Source: Amphiura filiformis (Eukaryota > Echinodermata > Ophiuroidea > Amphilepidida > Amphiuridae). From it: a DNA stretch of 64,000 bases. The DNA lies in contig NC_092637.1 of NCBI RefSeq assembly GCF_039555335.1, positions 9,384,815 through 9,448,814 of the forward strand, read 5' to 3'. Below are positions 12,164 to 23,867 of this stretch, in pieces. Position 1 is the stretch's first letter, and each line of letters begins with the position of its first letter. The translations under genes were made by a program, and so were the position numbers. Under the pieces are notes generated by a model. It was not told the origin of the DNA. It made no database searches and saw only the letters and a program-made list of their open reading frames with translations.

Positions 12164-14504
12164 TGAGTTCAACACCCATGTCTACCAATGTTTGTTACCA
12201 TGAGGCGTTAGGATAGACCCTCTAGATCACTGCTAGGGAGTAGTGGACTACGTTTTTTTGCTTGAGGTCACGAAAGGTCACACAGGGGTAAAACAATCGT
12301 TGAGAGATATATCAAATTACTAGTCTGATGACAAGGATTAAGAAAATGTATATTTTGTGCTATATACGACTATTGTTATTGAGTAACCTTACAAAAACCT
12401 ATTTTTTAGGCAAAATGACATGGTTTTGGTTGTACGGGGGTCAAAATGTCATCTTACTCCGGGCAAAATTGGTGGCAAATTGCTCATCTTGATATAAGAA
12501 TCAAGAATCGGTATGAAACTTACCTTCTAAACTGTTTACTTTACTTGTTATGTGCAATGGAAGTGAGAGATCAACAGTGGCCTATGGCCACCCATGGCCT
12601 TTGACCTTGTTTGCACTCCAATCTCAGTAAGTGAACACACTAGATTGGCAAAACTATTCTTTTTTTGGTTCTACTCAGCTACACAAACAATTTGCTACCA
12701 TTTTACCCAAATCGGAGTAAGTTGAAATGTTGATTCATGTACAACCAAAAACGTGTCATTTAGCCTAAAAATGAGGTTTTTGTAGGATAACTCAATAACG
12801 ATAGGTCGTAGATAGCATAAACTATAAAGCATAAACATCAGATGAGTAATTTGAAAGAAAGAAAGTAAGAATATCTTCACCAATTATAGACCAATTTCAG
12901 TTCTGCCAGGATTCTCAAAATAGATGTATTTCATTTTTAAACAAGCATAATATTTTTGGTTTCCGTCCAAAGCATTCCACAAATATGGCAATAACTAAGC
13001 TTGTTGACAAAATTGTACATGCCGCAAATGATAATCAAACAACTGCTGGCGTATTTTTGGACCTTTCCAAGGCATTTGACACTATAAAGCACGATATCTT
13101 CTTGGATCCTCTTGGATAAATGGTACATTATGGAATTAGAGGTGCTGTCTTACCTCACTAATAGAAAACAGTTTGTTGATTACAACAGTCATACATCTGC
13201 AACAAAACCAATTAATTCTGGAATACCGCAGGGTCCAATTCTAGGACCTCTATGTTTCATAATATATGTAAATGACATTCCGAATTCTGTTCCTGAATTA
13301 TCATTTATTCTCTATGCAGATGACACAAGTGCTTTTACATCACATCAAAATATTGAAACACTTACTAATATTATGAGTAATGGTCTCAGTAAATTAAGCA
13401 CATGCATTATGTCAAATAAACTTTCTCTTAATCTTAAAAAAATAATTATATGCTATTTGGAACTCGTAATAAAACTAATCAAGTTAATGACAAATTTAAA
13501 CTTTCACTTGATAACACAGAAATAAATCATGTGAATGCATTTAAATTGTTACTATCGATCAAAATCTGACTTGGAAAAATCATATTGATGAACTTTCAAA
13601 AACATGTTCAAGTAGTATTGGTATTTTGTACAAGGTCAAAAGATTTCTTCCTGAAACAGCACTTGTAACCCTTTATAATACACTGGTCCTTTCACATATT
13701 AACTATGGTATTACTGCCTGGAGTAGTGCCGGCAGTGTTGGTGAAAATAAGCTTCACATAATGCAAAAACGTGCTCTACGGACAGTTAGTAATAGTGAGT
13801 ACAGAAGTCATTACACTGGTCCTTTCACATATTAACTATAGTATTACTGCCTGGAGTAGTGCCGGCAGTGTTGGTGAAAATAAGCTTCACATAATTCAAA
13901 AACGTGCTCTACGGGCAGTTAGTAATAGAGAGTACAGAAGTCATTCAAATCCACTGTTTATCAAATATAATCAGCTCAAAGTTTTTGACTTATGTAAACT
14001 TAATATTGGCACATTCATGTATAAATACTGTAATAACTTGTTGCTACCAGCATTTAACAATATGTTTACAACTAATGCAGATAATCATAATTATAACACC
14101 AGATATGCTGCTGACCTTGAATATCCAAATAATAAGCTTGAATTTGGTAACAAATCTATTTGCTACCAGGGTGTAAAGATTTGGAACAATATCCCAAATC
14201 ATGTTAAAAATTCCAGAAATCTTAACTCTTTTAAATATTCTTATAAGGACTCTCTTATTTTAGATTACAAAATGTTAGAGTAATAATAATGGAGTCTGGG
14301 ACTTGACAGGCTTTTGGCTTATTTCTCAGTCCTCCTCCACTATGTTTTCAGTTATTGTACTATAGATTTCTTGTGATTTTATTGTACTTTGCATATGTGG
14401 AAAAATAAATTATGTTATGTTATGTTACCCCCTAGCAGTTATCTAGAGGGTCTATCCTAACAAATATTGGTAACAAATATTGTCAGACATGGGTGTTGAA
14501 CTCG
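12164..14504. mobile_element. Long fold-back DNA element split by a LINE
   Basis: The outer arm GAGTTCAACACCCATGTCT at 12165 is inverted as AGACATGGGTGTTGAACTC ending at 14502. The inner arm at 12330-12480 is inverted at 12685-12850 (AAAAACCTATTTTTTAGGC against GCCTAAAAATGAGGTTTTT). Putting the arms together, the right arm is interrupted at about 12875 by a LINE that ends near 14427. The original element would be about 800 bp with roughly 320-bp arms around a 200-bp loop. Confidence 0.65.
12877..14427 (+). mobile_element. CR1/Jockey-like LINE reverse transcriptase, 5'-truncated, defective
   Basis: Reading across frames on the + strand: NYRPISVLPGFSK, FGFRPKHST, VFLDLSKAFDTIKHDI, GIPQGPILGPL, LYADDTSAF (palm, 13310-13335), LSLNLKK, then the thumb and C-terminus (LYNTLVLSHINYGITAWSS, WNNIPNHVKNS). 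There are frameshifts and stops near 13105, 13440 and 13545, and a 133-bp internal duplication near 13813. It ends in a (TTATG)n tail at about 14405-14427, the usual 3' end of this LINE type. No endonuclease is present. It is inactive by sequence. Confidence 0.85.
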
Positions 14505-15210
14505 ACCATTTTTCAAAACCCCTTGCTCCTAGATCAGTGTGAGAATAAAGGTATCTTCAAGGTGTGATTGTAAAACTATCAACAGTAGCTAACAAAGTAT
14601 GAGTATAAAACTATCAACAGTAGCTAACAAACTACCTATAAAGTTCTAGAAACGTTTGAGACGGCAAACCATAAAACACCGGTTGCATTCAAATAAACGA
14701 ACTCAAACTGAAGATGCGATTATAACAAATATCCGCAATAATTATTGCGAGTATTCGAAATAATTTCATGCATTTCATGAAGTGAACATGATGAATATAA
14801 TTATATCAAATTTCATTTTCTTCAAAATAATGATGATAACTCTCCAGGAAACACTTTTTTGGTGCCCATCGGATTTCTAAGGAGAAACTTACACAGAGTT
14901 TCCAAAGCTATGTTGAGCTCCAAAACAATGTTCCTCTATATTTGCACAAATCTGTTAGGCGAACAGAGCGATGTTCGAAATTTTAGTGTCTAGGGAAATC
15001 ATATTGTTTACAGCGGTAAATCGGCAATCTTCTACAGTGCACCTGTCAATCAATTGTTATTACGAAGCATGAAATCCACGCAGGTGCATTGTGATCAGAT
15101 AATTGTTTTAGTAAACTCAAGCTGATGGTTATACTTTATAAACGTCACTTTAATACGCAAATGGATATGATTGTGAGGGGGTCAACAGGAGGGAAAGAAG
15201 TTAACAGCTA
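14505..15210. other. Non-coding spacer with short direct repeats
   Basis: A direct repeat of AAAACTATCAACAGTAGCTA occurs twice at about 14571-14635. ATTATTGCGAGTATTCG-type words near 14730 recur near 24750-24860. No gene was seen. Confidence 0.45.
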
Positions 15211-15475
15211 GAGCTTATTGAAATACATAAAATTGTTTTAAACATAAAGGCTCCAAGTTGCGATTTTTATTATTCTATCTTCATGAATATAATATCCAAA
15301 AAAATGCAGCTGCTTTTTGAGCACAAATTGATGATAGACTGGGATAAATATTGGCCCTCAAAGTACACCGTACCATCGGGAAAATGGTTTTGAGATTATA
15401 CAATACCAATACCATTCATTGGCTGTCGGAATAACATACATTCCTGAACGAAGACATGACTAGAAGTAGGCGGAT
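15211..15475 (-). other. 3' UTR / flank of cassette copy 1
   Basis: Sequence downstream of the copy 1 stop is alignable with 25178-25385 and 26262-26300 of copy 2 (shared words CAGCTGCTTTTTGAGCACAA, AGACTGGGATAAATATTG, CATTCCTGAACGAAGA). In copy 2 a TIR transposon interrupts this stretch; copy 1 is the empty version. Confidence 0.6.
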
Positions 15476-15682
15476 TTATGGTGAGCCACTTAACACATTC
15501 TTCACGTCTGTTACTATGTCCTGCTTCAGTTTGTCTAAGCGAGGATCCAATTCTTCGCAGACAGCTTCTGCAATGCCTTTCTTGTTCTTCTCCAGCCATT
15601 CATCTAGCGCCTGCTTCAAGCCGTCTGATAGATCCACCAGTGCTCTGTCCTGCATGTCCGCTGTCACTGCTGATTTCCGTAT
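15476..15682 (-). CDS. Cassette copy 1, terminal exon (charged helical tail)
   Basis: Encodes 68 residues and a stop: IRKSAVTADMQDR… then LDEWLEKNKKGIAEAVCEEL and LDPRLDKLKQDIVTDVKNVL. It is amphipathic and highly charged, probably helical or coiled-coil. The acceptor TTTTTTTGATACAG precedes it. It is the same length as the copy 2 exon and nearly identical in the central 45 residues. It lies downstream of the in-frame stop in the previous exon, so it would not be translated from that transcript, yet its frame is still clean. Confidence 0.6.
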   Translation of the reverse strand: MRKSAVTADMQDRALVDLSDGLKQALDEWLEKNKKGIAEAVCEELDPRLDKLKQDIVTDVKNVLSGSP

Positions 15683-16021
15683 CTGTATCAAAAAAACAAA
15701 CCCAAACACTGTGAAGAGCTTCACGGATGTGACTCGAATTTTTTTGCGAGTAAAAATCGTTGCTTGTGTGAATCAGTTTAAACTTACCTGAAATCATAAA
15801 CCCAAACACTTTCAGCAGGCAGAGATAATGGAATAATTAGGACACATGCTGCATTGAAAGTATTGTACTGGTAAATTATGCAGAATACGTGAGCAGGATT
15901 TAAGTTGAACAAAGGGGGGGGGGTGCAAAAATAGTAAATGTGGAGATTCTTACGAGTTTTCGAGCAATGGAATGTAAACAGCATCTGTATATATCTTTGT
16001 ACAGATAATCAATTATCAAAC

Positions 16022-16189
16022 CTGTGTGAGTTGTGATCTTATGTCATCTCCATTCAGTGATGGTTGATGTGTCTGCAGTGAAGTGACAAGATCGTCAATG
16101 GTATCAAACTATTGATCTAGTTGCTTGTCTGATATGGCCATGTTATCTTCTACCCTCTTGTGGGAAAGGTTGTTTCTGATGTCCAGAAC
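16022..16189 (-). pseudogene. Cassette copy 1, HEPN-motif exon with in-frame TAG
   Basis: 56 codons with intact AG and GT borders, aligning codon for codon with the copy 2 exon at 27172-27339. It begins VLDIRNNLSHKRVED, and RNNLSH fits the HEPN Rx4H motif. A TAG at 16109-16111 replaces the Tyr codon TAT found in copy 2. Translation of this copy would therefore stop 26 residues into the exon, leaving the motif but losing the rest of the domain and the tail. Confidence 0.75.
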
Positions 16190-16630
16190 CTTTAGATTGA
16201 AAATTGAATACCAGTGCAAGTTAGATAAGATTATCTCACATTTCGTGTGCCAATTGATATATCAGCTAGCAACCAATCGTTTGCATAATTAGTGATCCAT
16301 GGCTACAGAAATTTCTTTGTTTGGATGAGATAATATTTTTTCACCCCAAAAACAATGTCTAAAAAAATCGACACTTTTCTTACAATCATGACTGGTGTTT
16401 TGATGGTTTGTGTTAAGGAATTACACACGTGATGTCTGGTGATTGTGATCTGTTTTTGTTTTTAGTTTAGTATTTTTATAGAAAAATGTGTCGAAGTTAT
16501 AAATGTTTATAAATAGGTGTTTATAAATCGATTACAAGATATGTGTATATTCTTTAGACACTTTTTGTGCAGTGTACTTTTAGTTTTAATCTTTAATACA
16601 CACTGAAAATAAGGTTTCTTATATCATTAC

Positions 16631-17085
16631 CTGTTCGATTTTGTTGTAACAATTCTGATCCCCATTATGATAATCACTGAATGTCATCATAAGTTTCAGA
16701 ATGCCACCGACATCAAAATCACCAAACGTCGTAAATTTCAGACCATGCGGCATTTTGAACACAAAACCTTTGGCTACTTCAACAGGATCCTTGTAAAACA
16801 ACGATGCATTCACGTTTCTCCACTCGACGTCTTTTCCCATTGGATAGCACTCGTTTTTTACTGCTTTTCCCCAATCAATGCAAGGCTGGCACGCCCCCGA
16901 TTTGGTTGTTGGTTTCCTGTGCGGTAAACACTGGGCTAATGCACGACAGGGCTGCAAATGCTGCAAATGCTGCAACTGAATCTGATGCCAGTGTTCCACA
17001 CATGCTTGTACAGTAGGAAGACCCAAATAACACAGAACTTGAACTGCTTCACACACTTTTGCGTAATTTTCGATGTCCAATACAT
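16631..17085 (-). CDS. Cassette copy 1, CXorf38-like (DUF4559) exon
   Basis: Encodes a 151-codon stretch starting DVLDIENYAKVCEAVQVLCY and ending in YNKIEQ. The segment CQPCIDWGKAVKNE…WRNVNASLFYKDPVEVAKGF matches the conserved core of the vertebrate CXorf38 family (Cys-x2-Cys, W, then W-x-N and a P-x-EVAKxF block). It carries a 9-bp in-frame duplication (extra LQH) relative to copy 2. The acceptor TTTTCAG and donor GTAATG are conserved. Function is not established for this family; a HEPN fold is suggested by the motif in the next exon. Confidence 0.7.
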
Positions 17086-17160
17086 CTGAAAACAAACGGT
17101 ATGCATGTAAATATTACTAATGATCTTACTAATTGACGGCGAGTTATACTATTGACATGT

Positions 17161-17241
17161 TTGAGATATTACAATCCAAAATTAATTTCGAGTCTGCATG
17201 TGGCACAGACTCGAAATCTATTTTGGATTGTAAAATCTCAA
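17161..17241. repeat. Intronic hairpin, 35-bp arms (copy 1)
   Basis: Left arm 17161-17195 and right arm 17207-17241 are inverted copies (TTGAGATATTACAATCCAAA… and …TTTGGATTGTAAAATCTCAA) with about three mismatches and an 11-base loop. The same hairpin sits at the matching place in cassette copy 2. Confidence 0.8.
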
Positions 17242-17548
17242 ACTTGCTATCCTTAGTGGTAAACATAGAACATAGGACAATTCAGCAGCCAACTGCTACA
17301 GATATTTTAACATTTTCTTGTACATCCCATTTATCAAGAAAGCAATTAGCAGTCATTAATAGCATTGCTAACGGGAACTATCGTTTGAGTCTCAATGTTG
17401 TTAGAGGCACTTCTTATCATCATTATGCGTTAAATTGTTTAAGAAATGACAAGAAGACGTCGACGTATGTAATTGTATGGTAAATTTGTTTATATTTTAT
17501 TCATGATACAGGTACTAATTTGATATTATGAGATTATTATGGCAATAC

Positions 17549-18132
17549 CTGCTGCTCGGTTTGTCGAGTTTGGATTAACATCCCAAACTGATTCTGGAAC
17601 AAGTGTGGCCGGATTAACAAGAACATCACGTTTCGTAATTGTATCTTGCATTGCTTCATCATTGTAGAATCTCACATCATCATCTAAGTTGCTGCTGTTC
17701 TTCAGGTCATCTGGACTCAGGTAGGAGACTGTCACTTCTATTCCTCTTGATCGCTCTGTTATTTGTTCAAATACTAACAATTCCATCTCCTGCAGTTGGT
17801 TTCTTCCTTTCTTCAGCTCTGATACACCTTCCTTAACACGGACTGCTATGTGGATCGCACGTTTGTCTCGTGTTAGTTGAACCATTCCTTCAACTGCACC
17901 AAACACTTTCACACCAGATCGTGACAACATCGGCTTGACGTTCTTTCTTCTGTAACGATTCATCGCACTCACTTGCAGGCAAGGGAATGTGTCTATGGAG
18001 AACATGTCGCTCTCGTCTCGACATTCAATCCTGCGCCCAAAGTATCTCTTGAACCTTGGATTGTCAGCCCACGCAATTTCGTCTGTACTCTCAGGCAACT
18101 TGGCAGGTATGATGAATGTTCTATCATCATTT
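17549..18132 (-). CDS. Cassette copy 1, COR C-terminal exon
   Basis: 584-bp exon, phase 2 in and phase 1 out, the same as its copy 2 partner at 31552-32135. It encodes RNDDRTFIIPAKLPESTDEI…, FGRRIECRDESDMFSIDTFP, QVSAMNRYRRKNV and so on, about 90% identical to copy 2. This is the second half of a COR (C-terminal of Roc) domain, the dimerisation module of Roco GTPases. The acceptor TAAATATAG is present. No exon equivalent to 32624-32850 precedes it, so this copy needs splicing from the upstream gene to be used. Confidence 0.75.
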
Positions 18133-18369
18133 CTATATTTACGGAAAAATAACACAATTTACACAAAAAAATGCGTGTACATGTAATTAAACCCGGAAAA
18201 TGTAATAATACATTTACTTATTACCCTCCATTCTCATCAACCAGTTGCGCTATAGGCCATAGAGTATACAAATTTCATGTGATGATAGAATGACTTTATG
18301 TGTAAAAATAAAAATATCACCACTTCGAGAGTACACTATTATACGCCATGTATAACTTCGGCTAGCCTA

Positions 18370-19072
18370 ATTTTCCTAATAAAATATATCTCATTGCGCT
18401 GCTTTCTCCAAAAATGGTGTTTCTTTCACCAGTCACTCTTCCTCCAGGGAACATGCTTCTTTATCACTGTTCCGCTGTATTTGACAGATGTGTGGTTTTC
18501 ATAAACCTAGCAAACTCAAGCAATTCGACAGAAGAACTTTAATCCTTTGATAAGGAAGAACACATTTATGTACTCGAAATCTCCTTCGTTGCTGTATTAA
18601 AAATAGCTCAATTATTGGCTACGTAAACTGGTTAAAATGTACTTCATTTTTTGAAGCATGAAGACCACCACACACATGTGGAGTTTTACAATCTCCAATG
18701 TCATTCTGTAAAGTCCAAACGCAAGCCTCCAGGCAGCTTTTATACCAGTACTCATGCAAAAACCATCATCTATTAATAAACCATCACTTCATTCACATCT
18801 TCACAGATGATGCAAGCTTGGGATTTCCCAAGATTAATTATACACATTAACCGTTCTCATTACATCGCTTCCGGGGGGTCATATGGTGCAATACACTGAA
18901 CTGGGGATTTCCAAGTTCCAAACATAGATCTGACTTTGTTTACAATAATTTGGGGGGAATGACTTTCCACATCAACTCTTGCAACTACAATGGGGTTTCC
19001 AATCTCATGAAATACTTTCAACTTGTAAACAAAGTTAAATAATTAAATTAAATTACTCAGGGCACATCACAG
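18370..19072 (-). mobile_element. LTR-like repeat, solo copy (reverse orientation)
   Basis: Reverse-complement homologue of 40230-41303 and 50274-51195. It begins (at 19072) TGTGATGTGCCCTGAGTAAT and contains the GGAAATCCCCAGTTC and GGGAAATCCCAAG words, and the start of the GGAGAAAGCAGCGCAA minisatellite near 18390. TG start, AT-rich promoter-like middle and no coding content suggest a solo LTR truncated at its 3' end. Confidence 0.6.
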
Positions 19073-19330
19073 TTTACGCACCGACTAATCAAATGCTAGC
19101 TATCAAAAGAAAGACTAATATCATGATATGATCAAGCATAATGCTTCATGAGTGGCTAAAATGATTTTCAGATTGAACAAATGGATTTATAAAGCGCGGG
19201 TCCGTTTAAATCTATAGTTCCCCAAATTATTCTGTTTAGCATTTCAAATAACTCATGAATCTTTTTGCGATTAGCATTTTCTTTTAAAATTGCAATCAAT
19301 ACTTCTGCGGTCTCTCTGCGGTCTTAAATC

Positions 19331-19508
19331 AGTGGCGTAGCGTAATAGGGGCACGGGGCACGTGGCCCCAATCAGTTGCAAAATTTAGAAAAGCCCACAG
19401 GAAAATATCCAAAAAACGGCTTGTTAAGTTGTGCCCCCCCCCCCATCAGACCCGGTGTCCCCCAATCATGGTCGGTGCCCACAATCGGATGACCCACGCT
19501 ACGCCACT
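19331..19508. mobile_element. MITE with AGTGGCGTAGCGT termini
   Basis: AGTGGCGTAGCGTA at the left end is inverted as ACGCTACGCCACT at the right end. It is about 180 bp, with poly-C at 19434-19443. A related end (CGTACGCTACTGCAG type) occurs at 39350-39368. Confidence 0.75.
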
Positions 19509-20697
19509 GTCTCAAATGCATAATAATCAAAATATTGTCAAAACGGCGGCCAACTTGAATGTGAACATTATCGCCTTTTTTTCCACAAATATCAATGCTG
19601 ATCAATAAATGTAAAAAATAACACCATACACAGTATGACCAAGGCTGCAAATTGCCTGTTATATACATTCAAAATAATTTTTTTAGTTGATAGTTTTGTG
19701 TATTTAGTGTAAACCAGATAAACTTTGTGGACCTTCGGACAACATTGCGCTTCTTTGGTCAAAATTATTAAATGATAACTTTCATCAAATTTGCACATTG
19801 ATTAATGTTCATGATCTTTTAAAAAAGAAGATTTTGATTGCTCAAATAATTTTTTTGTTTGCTCAAATAGTTTTTTTGATTAAACAAAATATATAAAATA
19901 AAATTCAAATGAGAAAATTATAATGTGAGAAAAAAATACTTAAGTACAAGAAAAGCTCCTTTGTAGCTTGTATCATTGTTTATTTTCATGTACACCATTA
20001 ACCATCGTATTAAACAGTATTTACTTTCAAATGATACGAATCGTGTTATGATCATGTATTGGTAACGAGAGTTTATATGATTATACCGCACAGGGTCATC
20101 GCCCCGATATCGTCATAGCAGAAATCGCCATGGTAGGTTGAATTCACCTCCACGTATGGCCATCCTGTTTCGACTCCATGATTGGCACTGTGCTATAGTT
20201 GGGCACATATAAAATCAGAATTTTTGTCAGGTTTTGAGTTAAAGACGCAAGCTTCTTTCTCAAGACGCAAGCTAACGACTATCATATCCGTTCAACACAT
20301 ATGTTCAAGTGCAAGGAACCAAATCTGGTTTCTTTAGACTAAATCATTTGCGGGAGATAATCATCATTTTCTACCCCGGTATCCAAAGATTTTACTCTGA
20401 ATATCAAATCGTGCACATTCACGTGTATCGATCCCGGTATTGATTTTAGTATCTCTGCTGTGCCAAGTAATTATTAGCCAATTATAGTATCTCAAAGACA
20501 TCACCTTGCATTTGGTGGTGACAAGGGTAAATAACGTGAGAGTACAACAAAAATAAATTGTGGCATATACAATAAGCAAGCGCATAGGTGTGGTAGGTTT
20601 ATTTTGTATGCATATTGCAGTGGCTTATAAATTTAAGCACGTTTTCGAGATATGGACATCCGATCATAATATGATATTAACATGATACCAAACACTG
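19509..20697. other. Non-coding, no gene recognised
   Basis: AT-rich with repeated TTGCTCAAATAATTTTTTTG words at 19830-19885. Small antisense frames lack any family signature. Confidence 0.45.
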
Positions 20698-21097
20698 TAA
20701 TAAAAAGTCGAAATTAAAGATACTTGCACGCGTCTGATGTAACCTGTCAATCAAAATCAAGACGGTTTGTTTACAATTTGTCTATATGATTGAAATTTCT
20801 AACGCAGCGAAACAACAACGTGGCATGTGGCCTTTTTCACCTTCAAACATACAAACCGTTTCAAATGTTAATGTAAAAAATGTAACGTCCTCTGCAGAAG
20901 GCACTTTACCAACATGCAATGCCTAGAAAACCTTTTACATTGTAAAAGTACCGAAATCCCTCGCCATTTTTTGCGATTCCTTTTCTACAATAAAGGCACC
21001 AGATGAATCAATATCCTTTTTTACGCGCTAATCAATCTAGTTTGATTGACAAGTGCCGTCAGACGCGAACTAGTATCTTTAATATCGACTTTTATTA
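20698..21097. mobile_element. MITE with ~60-bp TIRs
   Basis: TAAAAAGTCGAAATTAAAGA at the left is inverted as TCTTTAATATCGACTTTTAT at the right, and the similarity continues inward through CGCGTCTGA / TCAGACGCG and GTCAATCAAA. Part of the same family recurs at 39685-40000. Confidence 0.75.
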
Positions 21098-22044
21098 TAA
21101 AAGGGATTAACGAACTAATTCAGTAGGGGTGACTTTATCAGTGGGTGTGGATTAGCTAGTAAGCGCTAAATTTGAGTGGTTCCCGGCGTGTCGTCTATCA
21201 CGCATTACGGACAAGTTTGTAAACAAGCCTGTAGTAGGGCCTACAAGGTGCTATTTGGTGATTTTTGAGTTAGCATCTAGTTTTCCTACATTAGTGAAAC
21301 CAAAGTTTTTTTTGGCATCCTTACACCTCAAAGGATAAAGCTAGAATTGGTTCCATTTTTTTTATGCCCCCCTGATTTATTTTGTAAGGATTGTATTTAT
21401 CTAAATTTGCAATTTAAACATTGTATGTAGGATTTTTAAAACCTTAACAATTATGTTATGTAGATGTTGTATTGATCCCTGGGCCTCAAGGAAGAACAGA
21501 TGATTAATTGTGTTTTCAACTTATTGAGTGTCTCAGGTTAAAAAAAAATAAAACAAAACAAAGTGCATGCCATTTTCATAGTAACAAAAGATATCACTTC
21601 CTTGCACTTACCCATTTTAGTTGATAGTAAATGTAGTTAAAGTCCTTGTGATAATGGTATAAATGTTCATACGATTATAAAAAAATATGAAGCTGATATC
21701 CTTATAAAATACATTTCATAGGTATATACACATTGCATATTCATTGCTTGATCATGATTTGGCTGATGTGATACCCAAAGAATTATTTAAATAAATCTCT
21801 ATTGTATCATATTTTAAAGGTTATCAGTACAAAACAACATAAAGCATAAGAAACAGACCTTGCTCACTGTTCACATTCACAACAAACAATAATAAATCGC
21901 ATTTTGCACAGTAATTTCTTTCTTTTTCATCGTAAAAGAATATAAAAAAGGTAGAATTAGCCTAGTGACGAAGTGATCTTAATTTGTAATCACAAACGAT
22001 ATGACATAAACAAATTGGATTTCGCATGTAGTGATGAAGCGATT
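21098..22044. other. Non-coding, no gene recognised
   Basis: AT-rich spacer with a T-run at 21355 and A-runs at 21541-21550. No exon, RNA or element ends could be supported. Confidence 0.4.
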
Positions 22045-23130
22045 CGAAGTTCATTCGAAAAGCTACATTTAGTAAAATAAAACCATTATGAAATCTTAAA
22101 ACAATATATTCATACAATTTAGGCATTTAAGCCAAAGCATGTAATACCACAAAATCGTCATACCATATTCAGGTAAAGAGATCTACATTCAGACTTAAAT
22201 TCAAATAATGTTATTTACAGAATGGAATTCAGAGGAAATTCAATTCCAAAGACGCGGAAGGGAGGCAAACATAAAATTAATGAAAAATTAGGTTTTGCCA
22301 GGTTGGTGCAATAGCCTAAAATGATCTAAAATACTTCTTTGAACCAGGAAACCAACATAACCAGTCCCAATCTCATTGATTATTTTAAACACAAAGACAC
22401 TTGAAAAAATCACCAGGCTTAATAAATTTCAGGTTTACAAGCCTCTCAGAATATGAAGGACGATCTTCAGAATGAACGTCAGGAAAATCTTTGTAGAACG
22501 TGTGATTTCATCTGGATTTTGTCAACCTACCAATATGATTCCTTCAAAATGGAGACCAGACACAAGCACAATAAACAATATGAGGAAAATGAGATATTTG
22601 AAAAGACTAAGTAAAGCAAAAGACGTCATATTTCTGGTACATCTAACTAGGAAACCAGAAAGCTTATAAATCTTACCAGCAACATTACCAATATGAGAAT
22701 CAAAGGAAAGCTCCTCACTGAAAGTAACTTCAAGCAGCTTAAAATTCATCAACTTTTCAAGCTCATCACTGCCCATAAGAACCACAGAATGTAGGAGACT
22801 TAGATCTAGTCATGTGCATGGTGGAACACTTTGAAAGGTTCAAAGGAAGTTTGCTACGAAGTGACCACTGGCACTGGGAATTATTTTCAATGTCCTGCTG
22901 AAGAATGTCATGGTCTAAAACACCATAGGACTGATAATTGAATTATCATCAGCGAATTGGAAAAGAAAAGAGGAAACCACATCATTTAAGTCATTAACAA
23001 ACATAAGAAATAAAATCAAAGAACAGAGACTTGAAGAGCACCAGAAGTTACATTACACCATTCAGAAACACACCATTGAAAATAATCCTTTGCTTAGCCC
23101 CACACTAAAAAAAAAGTTGTTTGGTTGTCC
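22045..23130 (-). mobile_element. Degenerate LINE reverse transcriptase
   Basis: Read on the - strand: the palm remnant FLMFVNDLNDVVSSFLFQFA followed by DDNSII (about 22960), then KLLEVTFSEELSFDSHIGNV, AGKIYKLSGFLVRCTRNMTS and FALLSLFKYLIF (22522-22785), then a frame-shifted C-terminus to 22050. The aspartate pair is kept but many stops break the frame. It resembles CR1/Jockey-type elements and shares its end with 10871-11430. Confidence 0.7.
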
Positions 23131-23867
23131 TCGACCGACTTCTTGAGCCCACCCAAAACATTTTTATTTTAAAGAACTTTTATTTACCGTTTATTGCCAC
23201 ATTATAAATTTAACACAACATTTCCAGGGCACATAACAATATCAACGGTTTCTGTGAGTACATGACCTAATTTTGGGTGATGTTGTGACCCTGAACACCT
23301 GTTTCACCAATCAGTAACAGGGCTGTGACCAGGTTGGGAAATATTTTTACAAATTAAATTTTACAAATTAATACATAATTAGTTTTCTCACTTGAATTAT
23401 GCTACTTTTAGTAAAAAACTAACTTTTTCATAACTTTACCAACGATGCTCGTCAAAGAAACTGGGCGGTAACTACTTACACCACCCTTGGGCTTTAAAAA
23501 TCCTTATAGATATGGACAACATTGGCCCCTTTCCAAGCACTACAGACTTGACCACGCTGTTGAAAAACATTAAATTGCTGTCTACTTTATAGATTGTTTT
23601 ATACTCACACCTTGGCATCTACTGAAGATTCTTTTAAACTCACACTTGCTGTCTGTTCAAGATAGTTTTATACTCACACCTTGCTATCTACCCATGTTAT
23701 AACTTTGCGGTGTGTTAGTAATACATTTTCTAAAGTAGAGAGCATAGTGTAAATAAAAATAACAACAGATGTCAGGGTGTGAGTATGTACATATCTTAAG
23801 TTATTTGTAATTTTTTCTTGCAACTATTTGCAGTAATTATTACAAATATTCGCGATAACTTTATATA
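23131..23867. repeat. LINE flank with CTCACACCTTGCTATCTAC repeats
   Basis: Between 23575 and 23700 a roughly 45-bp unit (GATTGTTTTATACTCACACC, TTGCTATCTACTGAAGA) is repeated about three times. The same words occur at 11930-12110. This shared flank extends the similarity of 10.9-12.1 kb with 22.0-23.8 kb beyond the LINE itself. Confidence 0.55.

Noticed and set aside
15476..18132. Cassette copy 1 as an independent gene
   Set aside because: No start codon, promoter or upstream COR exon is found, and a stop interrupts the HEPN exon. Treated as an alternative 3' cassette or pseudogene.
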